This document shows positions 25,133 to 35,932 of a stretch of DNA of 64,000 nucleotides, one piece after another; position 1 is the first letter of the stretch; each line of letters opens with the position of its first letter. A program made the position numbers and the translations under genes. Below the pieces are notes generated by a model that did no database searches, was not told the DNA's origin, and worked only from the letters and a program-made list of their open reading frames with translations. The DNA is taken from assembly GCA_918026815.1 (NCBI GenBank), contig CAKJVC010000207.1, positions 124,001 to 188,000 on the forward strand. The letters run 5' to 3'. Origin of the DNA: Chalara sp. BL73 (Eukaryota > Ascomycota > Leotiomycetes > Helotiales).

Positions 25133-26077
25133 ATGATTTCGCAAGGACAGTATCGAACTATGATCAACGGCAGACGCTGTCCGGTATGCAGCGTAAAAAC
25201 ATATACCTCTGGACGCACCGGCACGAAGTCACTCCAGACCGATACCTCAAGCAAGATAGAAAATCTACTCCGAAACAGCAAGCGAATAAGAATATTCCGA
25301 TTTCTAGACCTTAGTGCTGAATTACGTATTAAAATCTATGAACTTTGCATCTTCTCCGCCTGTATTTGCCCACCAACGGATGCATCGCTTATTCCGGCTC
25401 GCATACCGTATACCCACACCAATCCCTTCACACGAAAAATATCAGCTCTCGTTGCGGGGCATAATATCAGCATCGACGGAATCGGCGCTCTTCCACTTCT
25501 GTTCACGAATAAACAGATTCACAACGAGGTGATTCCCCTCGTGTATCAACGTTTCGATTTTGTGGAGATTGTGCCCGTCATCGCCCGTCAGATTCATCGT
25601 GCGAACTCGCAAATTTATAGTCAGGCACCATTTACCTTCCGATGGCCTGAACTGCAGTCCGTTTCCACTCTGAAGATCAAACTTCTAAACGAGATCGTCC
25701 GTACACCTGGGGTGAATTGGAGGGAGGTCTATTTTAGGGAAACCCGCAATTCAATCTGGCCTAACATTCCGGGCATGATTCAGTGTATCAAAAGCATGCC
25801 TTCTCTGAAACGACTTGAGATCACGGATCAGATTCTAGGTGACCCAGCATTGACTTCAAGCAGCCCACAATTGTACGATGACGCATGTTGGGCTTGGCTG
25901 ATGGCTCTGTATGAATTAAAGAACGAAGAACTGGAAGTTGTGGTTGGATTTGGTAACTCGGGACGATGCTCAAAAATCTATCAGAATCGATGGGAGGCTA
26001 TACTCGCAGAAGGAGCTACAAAAGCAGCGTTAGATCTGACGGCATTAGATACTGATTTGGGCCATATAGCGATCTGA
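25133..26077 (+). CDS. 2EXR domain protein, hypothetical
   Basis: Single exon, 314 aa from ATG at 25133. After a basic N-terminus with a CPVC pair (about residues 17-20), residues 56-75 read IFRFLDLSAELRIKIYELCI, the fungal 2EXR motif (hydrophobic-F-x-x-LP/DLSxELRxxIY), which resembles a degenerate F-box. The middle has ALPLLFTNKQIHNEVIPLVY, the usual second block ('LL..n+qI+.E..pl+Y') in this family, and later a leucine-rich like segment (MPSLKRLEITDQI). No catalytic motif. The family is large and lineage-specific in filamentous fungi and has no established function. The frame is open throughout although both flanks hold pseudogenes. Confidence 0.75.
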   Translation: MISQGQYRTMINGRRCPVCSVKTYTSGRTGTKSLQTDTSSKIENLLRNSKRIRIFRFLDLSAELRIKIYELCIFSACICPPTDASLIPARIPYTHTNPFTRKISALVAGHNISIDGIGALPLLFTNKQIHNEVIPLVYQRFDFVEIVPVIARQIHRANSQIYSQAPFTFRWPELQSVSTLKIKLLNEIVRTPGVNWREVYFRETRNSIWPNIPGMIQCIKSMPSLKRLEITDQILGDPALTSSSPQLYDDACWAWLMALYELKNEELEVVVGFGNSGRCSKIYQNRWEAILAEGATKAALDLTALDTDLGHIAI

Positions 26078-26201
26078 AGAAGTCACTATATCGAATAAAC
26101 AAAATCTCAAGAGGATTCATGAACTTGGAGCTGAATGTTACTGATTCTAGTTGACCTGACTGATATACCTTGGTCAATTTTTTCTGTGTTAACTCCAAAT
26201 C

Positions 26202-27555
26202 TTAGCCGTTGCCAGTGAGTTGCTGTGGCCAATTCGGGGGGCAGCTCCCAGTAAATACCAACCCACTCGTCGCCTGATTCTGGATATTGCTTCCCAAATA
26301 CTTGACCGCCCCACCCCCATTCTTCTGTTTGATATCAACATTCTTGAATGTCAGATTCCTGCACGGCGCTGCGGCACTACAGTGAATGCCTGCTCCGATG
26401 TTATACCTTGATGTCCCGGTGATGTTCTCCCAGTGGACATCCGAAATCGCAAGGCGAGAAGAGTCACAATTCTGCCCCGTATATATGCATGGCGAGATAT
26501 ATATGGGTTGGTTTACGTCTGTGAAACGAATATTCTGAAAAGTGACATTCTTGACATATCCAGTCCCCGGATAGGTCTTGATCCAGGCGGCGTTCGAACT
26601 GTGTGTCAATGTAACGTTGTTGAAGAATACATTCTCAACATAATCGGGATTCTGTGCTTGCGATCCAATGCTACCTATGACCATCCCGCCGGACTCATAA
26701 CAGACGATATTGCTTACGTGGATATTTGTGCTATTGCCCTTTGCACAGATGCAATCCTAGACCTTATTAGCTTAGGTCATCCATGCACCAGAGGTGCGAC
26801 TTACATCGCCAGAGGTCACTACCCAGTTCTTTAAAACTACGTTCTTTGAATTCCATGTATTCGTACCATCAGTATTCACAGTTGTCCACTGCGAGTTCGA
26901 CGTCGCATTCATATCCAAATTAGTCATTGTTACATTATCCGAATACGCAACAAAGGTGTGCCTATCGATCCCATCAGCACCACACTTCAAACCCGCGTCT
27001 CTTTCCCTTTCGGTCCCCAGATATTCTCACTCACCAGAACTGCGGCTGTCGCCAAGTAATCCCGTCAATCAAAATATTCTTGGCCCGCCAAACTGTCAAG
27101 CTTATCGGCCGCCCATTCTGGTTCCCCTGGTTCTTATTCTGATCATACCACAACTGTCCATTCCCATCAAATAGCGCCTTTCCATGGCCTCTTATGGTGA
27201 TATTCTCGCCTCCTACTCTCCATGCCGTGCTTCTTCCTGCGTATGTGACTGAAATACTATTACTCAGCCAGTATTGGATATTGGCTGACCAAACGAACTT
27301 TCCAAGGATGGATATGTCGACGTTTTGCAGAGCGATCATGTCCATCACTTTGCCGATGTAATATGTGCCTGCAGTAAACTCAATAGACCCGTTCTTTCCA
27401 CATCGTTTGTAGGCATCTAGGATTTGGGTGCTGTCGTCGGCCGATGAGCCGGTTCCAAGAGGAGTCACGATGCATGCATTACCTGTTTGGTTTATTGCTG
27501 CTGAAGCTGCAGTGATTAGCAGCGAAAAGGCCGGAAAGATCCCATTCAGTAACAT
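26202..27555 (-). CDS. GH28 exo-type polygalacturonase, secreted
   Basis: Three exons: 27555-27035, 26961-26805 and 26756-26202, giving 410 aa. The start at 27555 gives a signal peptide (MLLNGIFPAFSLLITAASAA); an upstream in-frame start would be TTG and is rejected. GH28 catalytic blocks are all present: NTDG (as TTVNTDGTNTW), GDDC (split by intron 2), GGMVIGS in place of the G-H-G block, and WIKTYPG for the RIK block. Loss of the His in the third block and the Trp in the fourth are features met in exo-polygalacturonases/xylogalacturonases rather than endo-enzymes. Several N-glycosylation sequons occur. It should cleave pectic polymers outside the cell. No break found, in contrast with the decayed neighbours. 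Confidence 0.88.
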
Positions 27556-28109
27556 CTTAGATACTGGAAGCGAAATATTCAAAACCCGTTAAACTCCTAC
27601 TTAGAACTGAGTCGGACATCTCGATGCCCTTCTTTTGAATGAAGTCCATCGGCAGTATGCACCACGTTTAAATAATAGCCTACACTGCTAGCCATGCGGA
27701 TCTGGGGATCAGAATGTGGAGAATGCGGGGAGCAGACCGATAAAATCCCCGTTTTGGATGTTCATATGACCAGGGTTGGAATTGCATTGAGGCTGATTTG
27801 GTTATCTTCATCTATTTATTACCGATCCTGCAAGTACCGAACAGACGCTTCCCACATTGAGCTTAAAGTCAATATACATATTTGTCTTGGCCATATATCC
27901 TCCAGATACATGGTTACAATTATTCCGGAGTAAGATGCTCGGTTGAAACCTTCTTCTGGCTGAGCAAATGTAAACATTTAACAGTTAATAGAGATAATGA
28001 AGCAACCTGAGTGTCAAGTAAATGGATATGGAAGGTCTGTTCTACGCTCTCTACAGCTACGAAAACTAACTAACTTAGAACTGTGTTTACTTTACACCCT
28101 AGCCAATAC
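27556..28109. other. Intergenic region upstream of the GH28 gene
   Basis: Holds the GH28 promoter (minus strand). No further gene supported. Confidence 0.4.
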
Positions 28110-28573
28110 GATGTAAAAATGGCAGCCGCAATTACAACTATAGATATCGTTCCAAGGCCCGGACGAAAACGTCTAGCATTTTGAGCATCTCTGTTGGCCG
28201 ATTAAATTCTTCTTTCCGAGAAAATATGTTACGTAACGCCTCTGGATTGCAGAGCTGCAGCCAATTCTTTCGATGGGTTACGAAGATGAATGCATCTCCC
28301 ATCTCCTCTTGCGCTTTATAGCGATCTTGAACTTCCCATCCGCCAGTTGAAGTGCATGAAGTTATTTGCGCTCAAGGGTAGGTGTTTGAGAAGCGAGAGG
28401 ACCGCCGTGTCGATGCATATCCATGCTGGATTGCCAGAATCTATCGGCAAGATAACGAGAGGCAATTCGGTCTTTTTGGCATGGTGATAATTCGCGGCTA
28501 GACAATATAATGCATAGGTTATCCGAGTCAATGAGAAGGTAATAAAGGCTATCACAATCAGATGCGTCGTCAT
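28110..28573 (-). pseudogene. Cytochrome P450, N-terminal relic
   Basis: Minus-strand reading gives MTTHLIVIAFITFSL (membrane anchor), then YCLAANYHHAKKTELPLVI, PIDSGNPAWICID, LSLLKHLPLSANNFMHFNWR, and after a frameshift near 28335 EVQDRYKAQEEMGDAFIFVT, KNWLQLCNPEALRNIFSRK and RPTEMLKMLDVF; the frame is lost again around 28155. These blocks match the N-terminal third of a fungal P450 (the segment from the anchor to the B-C region). The rest of the gene (I-helix, heme loop) was not seen downstream; GH28 coding sequence begins 555 bp further on. Whether this fragment and the C-terminal relic at 23.7-24.5 kb were once one gene cannot be decided; their motifs look like different families. Confidence 0.68.
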
Positions 28574-29735
28574 GTTGTAGGGGCGTTATATGGCACCTTA
28601 ATTTCAAAGATGAAGTATTTCTAGTTATTGTGACAGCAACAGGAATGGCGGAAAGTCTGGAGTCACCTGAGAAAAGACAAAAAAAAAAAAACTGACTTAC
28701 GGAGCGACTACGGGTGCTTTGCTTTACGTGCATGAGTGGAACTGAGATGCGGTGAATAAGTACTAGGCGTAGCAAAATGTTGCAAATGTCGGCATTTAGC
28801 CGCCGCAGTTGAAAGTTCTATGTAATATATGTACGTTCAATATGGCGGGCCCGGCTTTTATTCCTGGAGATCTCTAAAGCGGCAAGCGTTTGGCATCACT
28901 GCTATCCATTTGTGGTCGCATCATCTTCTGTAGATGTGACTCGAATTTCAGGTATGGAGTCAATATAATCAATGAAAGAATGATTAGAGCCTGGACTCTT
29001 ATATAGCTAGCTACATTAATTTCAGTCATATTTGTTCTATTTTCAACTTACGGCATCAACAACTTGACTAGATTTAAGCACCTTCACATACCCTCGTCTG
29101 TTAGTATGCATTTACGACCACTTCTCGCTCTCAACCACTTTTTACCCAGCCATATTCAATACCCCCTTCAAAGCTTTGAAGAATACAAATACACCTCGTG
29201 CAAGAATGTAATCCTTATTCTTTGTCTTTTTCTAGCTATTATAGCAAGAGCAGTATTTAGTATTCAGAAACTTGATTGGAAAGATTGTGCGTAATTTTGA
29301 AAATATTACCGAAATCTTGATTATACGCTGTGTACTAAATTGAATGTATAGGAACAATTCTTTGTGCCTTTGTATATGATCAATTAGGAATATATTGTGG
29401 TAAGCATATCTCGTCTTTCTTCTTTCTCTTTCACTTTCCATTAGAGATAATCATGCTAACACAAGCTCAAATATAGCTTGGAATTTGCTACTTTCGTCTG
29501 CTCACCACTTATATCATTCCGTAATTCCGAAATAGGGCTCCCTGTAGGCCGAAGTATATGTGGGAAATGCCTGTGCTTTACCACCATACAGTCTATTAAG
29601 ATAATGATATGAATAGTCCGACGCGACAAGCACCGTCAGGTGTCAGTTGAACCCAGACTCCTAATTATAATAAAGCACAACCAAGAATTATACAGTCTCC
29701 ATATGTGAAAATAAACATATTTCAGTAAACAAGGC
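28574..29735. other. Intergenic, no gene seen
   Basis: AT-rich stretch of about 1.2 kb; short open frames (28362-28775 minus, 29064-29294 plus) show no recognisable features beyond overlap with the P450 relic. Confidence 0.35.
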
Positions 29736-30870
29736 TTACAAATGCTTACTCTTCCCGAAAGTGTTGCTCGGGGTCTGATCTTCCTTAGCCATTGTTTGCG
29801 GCATGACTTTGTTTCGCTGCTCTGCAGCCTTCTTAATGTTCAGCCATTGCATACTGCATGCGAATGGCAAGGGAGCGAAAGCAGCAGAAAGAGCATATGC
29901 CATGAAATTACGAATCGCATCTGCGTAAGCCCTGCAGATGGCAGCAAGAACTGCGATTGACGGACCTGTGAGGCTCTCAAGACCTGTGGCGCCAACTGCA
30001 ATGACTGTAGCTGGAGAGAAAGCGGTGGTATGCAATGGTATGCTTGATTTAAGTTCTGAGAGGAACAAACTCTGTGCGACGGATACTGAGAGCGCTCTGG
30101 AACTTGTTCAGCATATTAGATAGAGGCACATGATTTAGGAAAACATACGCTCCAAGTTGGTACATAAAGACTGCAATAGCTAAACATGGTTAGAAGATGT
30201 CCATAACTGCTGGTAAGGTAACTTACCATACCATTGACGGTTGGTATATCATGTTCACTGCATGGATGTTAACCTGGATTGCTCATTTTTATCCAGGTTA
30301 GTTCGGGGTACCTTGAGACCACCTGTAAGGCAGTGTACAGGAGTTGTTGAGCAATACCGGTTCCCAGACCATTGATCACCATAAAAGCACTCAATCGAGC
30401 CGTGGATGTGTTGGTATCGATAGTAGTCAGGAGTCCAGCACCGACGATTGCAACCATTGTTCCTGCAATCATGTAGGGCACCTACGAACCATTAGCCTTA
30501 TTCTAGGCAAAAAAAAAAAGGCCTGCTTTGCATAATAACCCTACCTTGTCACAACTAATCCTGCAATTACTAGCCGTATGATCTGTGGCAAAACTATAGC
30601 AATGGATCGGACACCACTCTCAATTGCTGTAACACCTTGAATGGATTGAAAGTATATTGGAAGATAGTAAGCATACTTGATCACAAAACGATGGTTTAGT
30701 GTTAGCTTTGCGCATGTATTTGTAGATAGAGCAATTTTTTGAACTCCCTGCAAAGCTAGACATGCCTAGAAGCATAGGAAAAGGCTACCCATAAGGATTG
30801 GTTGCTGTCGGAGTATCCAAAGTGGGATGGTAACAGTCAAAGTGTAAGTCAACACAGCTTGGCAGTCCAT
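29736..30870 (-). pseudogene. DHA2-type MFS transporter, C-terminal half, broken
   Basis: On the minus strand: IPLWILRQQPILMGSLFL (start of the second bundle), YYLPIYFQSIQGVTAIESGV, SIAIVLPQIIRLVIAGLVVT, then R followed by TAG at 30541-30543 where the family has Trp (R-W-G-Y-Y), then VPYMIAGTMVAIVGAGLLTT, SAFMVINGLGTGIAQQ and the last part FLSELKSSIPLHTTAFSP, RAYADAIRNFMAYALSAAFA. The intron after GYY would need a GC donor (GCAAAG), possibly a mutated GT. No N-terminal half is present between here and the Zn2Cys6 gene. The gene therefore is a relic. The family comprises drug and toxin exporters. Confidence 0.7.
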
Positions 30871-31982
30871 GATGGTGCCGCGTAGGAGTCGAAAATAGGC
30901 AAGGACGACCTAGGAAGCTCACTTGAGCACCGAATCAAAGCATTAAAGTGATCCTAGTACTTTAAGCCCCTCTTTGTATATTTGGGCGGCGCAGTAGTTT
31001 GAATCCTGCGGATATTACGCACTAACAGGGTAGTATACTGTGATGCATGTGTTGGCATGCATTATTACTATTAGGAAGGAAGACCAGAAATGTAACGACT
31101 CAAGTATGGATCACAGCAATCGAGTGGGAAGCTCCGACAGTGCAAAATACAGCTTCAGTTATACGGGAATAACTAAAATGGTTGCAATCGTCTGAAGAGA
31201 GAAGAAAGGGGAAAGGAGGATCTAGTAAAGGCAGGTTGAGAGGAAGTATGTACCTGAGGCTCCCAATACGAAATGATGATATATTCTACAAGAAAGGGCA
31301 CTCCGATAGTAAATCCGAATGTGGTCAAGATCCTCGTTAATTTCTGCATGTCCGAATGATTGTATCCAGTGGCTAATATAGTTCCATAAATATCGATCTC
31401 CAAGGAAGAGCATCACAGCTGGTCAATGCGGTGCGAATGGCGGTAAGCATTCATCGACCATTTACCCCGCCACGGACTGAAAGGTGCTATACGGATTGAC
31501 TATAAGCGACCTACAATTTGACAGGCTCGCATAGACTTGCATATGCAAAGATAACGTAGAAGTCCAAGCACAGTAAGACTTGCATGCCCTTAGCCAGAGT
31601 AAGCTTCCTCAAAGTTAAGCTGGCGTAAAAGGTAGCGGGTTTCAGCGAATGAGATCTGGAGAGGTGCCCTAAAACAGCCCTAACGAGCTCGAGAACAAGG
31701 AGCAGACGGTCCGTGCCGTGCAACGCCATCGTACTACAGTAAACAAGGCAAGGTGTGACTACAAACAGCCAAAGCCTTATCTTAAAAGGCTTGATCAGCG
31801 CGGAACAGGGTGGGCGCTTGTTTCGAGTCACGTGTTGAGTAACTCTGATGTGACCAGGTGGCGCAGCTTTCAAGTCAATATAATTCAATGAGCATGCTCT
31901 AGTCGCTGAGGTTGAGCGGCATCTCTTGGCAGTGGACATTTCGACTTTTTATAGACTAATTTGAAGAAGGGAAATTGTAACA
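30871..31982. promoter_or_regulatory. Region upstream of the cluster regulator
   Basis: 1.1 kb between the MFS relic and the regulator start. Open frames on the minus strand (31173-31403, 31511-31939) have no family features. The last few hundred bases should contain the regulator's promoter. It is the left edge of the cluster as I define it. Confidence 0.4.
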
Positions 31983-33515
31983 ATGGTCAACCCAACTTCA
32001 GCCCAGCCGCCACCGCCGTCAACAGTAGCCGGAGCTCAAACCCGGCGCCTTGCCTGCGATAGATGCCGTGGGCACAAGCTCAGGTGTGAACGCGCATCCA
32101 TGACATCAGATTGTCAGCGATGTTCGAGAGCGCGAGCCGAGTGTATCACAAGCCCAGTTCATCGCATAGGAAGACCGAGCATCTCCAAAAGATTTCCCGA
32201 GCCCTCAAGCGCTGAGCCAGAGTCGGGATCAGCATTAGCCCCAAGCTCCGACACGGTTGCGGGTGACCTAGCCTTGTTTCATAGGGGCCGGGAAGCCGAA
32301 TCTTCCTCTATCGATCAATCCCTGATATCCAGCAATGCCGAAACTACTGACTCCCCTCGCTTTCTTGCACCTACACCAACTGACGAGATTAACGGCGACT
32401 ACCCGGCCAATGATCTTCTCGCTGACTCGCAGAACCCATTCGAAGCACCTGACTGGTCCTCTGACTTTGGCAACCAATTCAATGCTTTCGATGTCGTCAA
32501 TGCCAATACCAGTCCCCTTGGAAGCGCCACGAACCGAAGTCGAGACGAAAACCCCTTGAGTGATATGGACTTCTCCTTTGACATGCTAGCCGCCTTCTCC
32601 AGCTCCGTGAAGACACATGCCTCTAGAGAAATGGAAAACGAGATGCCGGAGCTGTCACCTATTGCTATCAGAGAAACACAGTTGCAGAAACTTTCGGCCC
32701 TTAATGCCAGTTTGTCAGCGCAATTGAATCGAGTTAGCGATGGTCAATTGGGTAATATATTAGCATTCTCGCCGTGCAAACCCGACCTATATGGCCAGAG
32801 TCCGAGTCACCCTATCGGGAGTCTGTTGGATAGCTCTGAGAAGTTTGTAGAACTACTGGGATATTTTTTGAACGTCTCGTCCGGTGTCATGCCTTCGGAT
32901 ACACTCCAGTCCGGAAACGGGGAAGGAAGTGATTCTGGAACTCACAGAGATGCAATAATGGGTGCAAGAAATGTTTCCCCCATATTAAGCCAACCCGAGA
33001 CCAGACCTTCCTCATTTGGGCAGTTTACCTCCTCAACGTCTGTACCTAGTCAGCAGGGACAAATCAGTGCCAAAACTAATGGTTCAGATTATTGGCAACC
33101 GGACCTCTCTACCTTTCTTGCAATGCTGGCTTGTTACGTCTCTCTCGTCCGCATTTCAAAATTCGTATTTGCACATGTGCACATTGCTCTATTATCTTGT
33201 CCGTCGCCTCGTGGCAAGGCACTCACAACTCTGCCAAGCCTCCAATTTCCCGGCTTCAAAATAAGTGGGGACAGGCATCTTCAGGTAAAGCTGGTAATGC
33301 AAGCGATTAAGCACAGCTTCGACAAGATTGAGAAAGCATTGGCTGAGATAGATACACGTTGCAACGGCGCTAACGATGGGGAGCGTGGTATTCTTGAGAC
33401 GGTGATCAAGAAGGAGGCTATGGAAGGCCGAGATAGCCATATCGGCCGTGTGCCACCACTCTCCGAGACAATGAAGAATATCGATTATTTCATGGCTAAG
33501 AGTGCGGCGTGGTAG
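31983..33515 (+). CDS. Zn2Cys6 transcription factor, AflR-like, cluster regulator candidate
   Basis: Single exon, 510 aa. The Gal4-type cluster lies at about residues 25-55: CDRCRGHKLRC, eight residues, then CQRCSRARAEC, i.e. C-x2-C-x6-C-x8-C-x2-C-x6-C, preceded by a basic residue pair. A Ser/Pro-rich linker follows. The C-terminal half has the AflR-type pattern: LATFxAMLACYVSLVRI-like helix (STFLAMLACYVSLVRISKF), HLQVKLVMQAIKHSFDKIEK, and a closing IKKEAMEGRDSHIG. It is the first gene of the cluster and convergent with the P450. It probably activates the other genes; CCGAA-type motifs found in their promoters are candidate sites. A short homologous relic lies at the opposite border (61397-61475). 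Confidence 0.85.
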   Translation: MVNPTSAQPPPPSTVAGAQTRRLACDRCRGHKLRCERASMTSDCQRCSRARAECITSPVHRIGRPSISKRFPEPSSAEPESGSALAPSSDTVAGDLALFHRGREAESSSIDQSLISSNAETTDSPRFLAPTPTDEINGDYPANDLLADSQNPFEAPDWSSDFGNQFNAFDVVNANTSPLGSATNRSRDENPLSDMDFSFDMLAAFSSSVKTHASREMENEMPELSPIAIRETQLQKLSALNASLSAQLNRVSDGQLGNILAFSPCKPDLYGQSPSHPIGSLLDSSEKFVELLGYFLNVSSGVMPSDTLQSGNGEGSDSGTHRDAIMGARNVSPILSQPETRPSSFGQFTSSTSVPSQQGQISAKTNGSDYWQPDLSTFLAMLACYVSLVRISKFVFAHVHIALLSCPSPRGKALTTLPSLQFPGFKISGDRHLQVKLVMQAIKHSFDKIEKALAEIDTRCNGANDGERGILETVIKKEAMEGRDSHIGRVPPLSETMKNIDYFMAKSAAW

Positions 33516-33977
33516 GTTAGTGGCATCGGTAAGCCAGCGAGGCCTGCATGATTGATGATTATGATATAACGATTATGATAGCATAATAAGATATCTCATG
33601 TAAGGCACTTTCTTATCCTAAACATGCTACTTTACATGCGAATCATTGGTTTTCTTCTTTGGCTTGTTCGTTCAATCTCGATTATCAATTGGCAACTCAA
33701 CTCTTAACCATTGAGCGGCGGTTGCCAAGATCGATCAAAGATCACCTGTTACTTCTAGTTTGATTTAAGAGGTCGGCTAAATGAGAAACTCGAATAGAGA
33801 CGCCAAAGTGATGCGGGACTGAACCATCGGAGTGCATACATGATTTTGCGATGCATTTGACCTGCCCAGATATTCTCTTATAGATCCAAGCGAAAATCCT
33901 CAATTGGTTCTATCGAAACCTGACTTCTATTATGAAATACCAAAAGGCACTCATACAGTTCTCTGGACTGCTACTAG
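33516..33977. other. Convergent intergenic region (TF / P450)
   Basis: 462 bp between two stops; holds both 3' UTRs. No gene seen. Confidence 0.4.
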
Positions 33978-35932
33978 TCATATCTTTTCGCGGATCACAC
34001 GGCGGAATTTCACCATCGTATCTGGTCTAGCCCAGAAGCCTTGAAATCTCGCGTCACGCTCCCAATTCATAGTCTGATTGCTCAGCTCCATATCAAAATG
34101 CCAGACTAATTTTGCCAATATGATCCTTGCTTCCAGGTATGCCAGATTAATCCCGATACAGGCTCGCGGGCCTTGTGAGAATGGTTTGAAAGCGTCTCTC
34201 AAGTCCTCGTTATACGCATGGTCATAGTCGGGGTGGGAATGGGGAAGCCAGCGTTCAGGATGAAAGTCCCGCGCGTGTTTGAAATTCGCCTCCGAGTGGG
34301 TCATGCTCCAAAAGGATGTTGAGCAGACAGTCTTTTCAGTCTTATTAGTTGAGACACGATGCCGGGAGATTAGGGGATACGCACGCCTTTAGGGATGAAT
34401 TCTCCATCTACCAACGCCCCTGGACTTATTCTCGGAAGCCCAAAAGAAGCTGGTGGGAAGATACGAAGCCCTTCTTCCACAACCGCACAGAGATATTTCA
34501 ATCGCTGTGTAGAACTACCATCTATCTGCCCTGCATCATCATACGAACCTCGTATCTCTTCAGCTAGTCTCCTCATCTGTTTTGGATTTTTCAGCAGATA
34601 GTATGTCGTGGCTGTCAGGAATATTGACGTAGTGTCCGAACCCGCGACGACCAGAACATTGGCTTGCGCTAGCATGAACCGCTCCGATGAATCTGGTGAT
34701 TTTTCTGAGAGAAGATTAGAGAAAAAATCTACCCGAAGGATTTTCTCATTTTGAGCAATACGCGCTTGCACCTTTTCGCGGCTGTAGGCCATATGGCGGG
34801 TTATCTGTGACCAGAAATTCCAAGGCAAGGCTATTATTATGAGCGGTTTGAAAAGAGGAAAGCGTCGGAACACTTCGAGAAGCGTCACGAGAAATCCTGC
34901 ATCGAGAATCGTGCTTATCCAAAAATGAGGTCTGGCTAAGTGGCTTTTTAGTACATGATGCTCTGGTCTATAGACCGGCCGTGGGTGCATATACCTTCTT
35001 TAACAGCGTCAAAGGAAACACCAAACGTAAGGTCGCCGATTACATCGAAAGTAAGCCAGTTGAACCACTGATTTTGTGAGCCTGCGAAGCACGTTGAGGG
35101 TGGAGGTTTCCTACATCTCCAAGGTTCACGCCTCCATCTATCGGACCGAATTTGGCTAGTTGATCAACGAATAAATCGACATACTTGTGAATCACGAACT
35201 CTTGATCTTTGAGCGCCGATGCACTGAATCCATGAGATAAGACTCTTCTGGTTTCTCGATGCCGTTCTGGATTACGCTCCGCAACGATTCCAGGTTCTTC
35301 CTGGCCAATTTCATAGAAAGTAGATTTCAAGAACACCTGGTCCTTCTTGCCGTGACCATATATATCTACATTCTGTCAGAAATATCGCGAAGAGGGGAAG
35401 GTGGGTTGAGTACCTTTGAAGCTTTGTGGTGTAACGAAGGAGAGCTCATTGGGTGCCACGCGGACAACGTTTCCTACGGAGTGTCAAAAGTGCCTGATGT
35501 CTATAACTTTCATGTTTTATAGAGAAAACAACCGTATTTCTTGTGTAGGTCCTCAACGTCCCATGGATATCGGCCAGCAACCCTGCTTCGGATGAGCGGT
35601 TTCATGGGTCAGGAAGTAGGGTGCATTTACCAGTGATATGCATACCAAATGTTCGAAATAGCTGCTAATCTAGGGCCGGGATATTTCGCTAGAGGATGAA
35701 GGAAGAGAAGGTAGGCGCTACGAAGAATTGCATATACAGCCATCTGTCATTCTTAGAGTTTTGATGCGAATTAGTGGGTTTTAGAGGCTCAACGAACTAA
35801 TTTCAAGCCAAGGAACAGCACTTGAATAATGGAGATTTGTCGTAGTATCAGCCATGCTAGTTGTGAATTCGTAAGTCCTAAACTCGCAAGCTGCTCTCTC
35901 GCTTCTGCAATCTGTCTGAATATTTTAGGCAT
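33978..35932 (-). CDS. Cytochrome P450 monooxygenase of the cluster
   Basis: Eight exons: 35932-35798, 35743-35631, 35582-35533, 35473-35414, 35365-35115, 35067-34995, 34935-34385 and 34331-33978, giving 528 aa, normal for a fungal P450. The first exon begins GCCACCATG and encodes an anchor region ([20 protein letters not shown]). Then come [58 protein letters not shown], the I-helix [16 protein letters not shown] (ExxR), FHPERWL and the heme loop [10 protein letters not shown]. All key residues are present, and all seven introns are 47-59 nt. Convergent with the regulator and divergent from the PKS-NRPS. It likely oxidises the polyketide-derived ring or side chain after cyclisation; the site cannot be told. 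Confidence 0.88.

Noticed and set aside
23708..28573. The two P450 relics as one gene split by an insertion holding GH28 and 2EXR genes
   Set aside because: Order and strand fit, but the heme-loop type and the N-terminal blocks look like different P450 families and the middle part is absent; not supported.
31511..31939. 142-codon minus-strand open frame upstream of the regulator
   Set aside because: No family features and it overlaps the expected promoter of the regulator.
34990..35522. P450 starting at about 35336
   Set aside because: Upstream exons with [22 protein letters not shown] and [12 protein letters not shown] splice in frame, so the gene begins at 35932.
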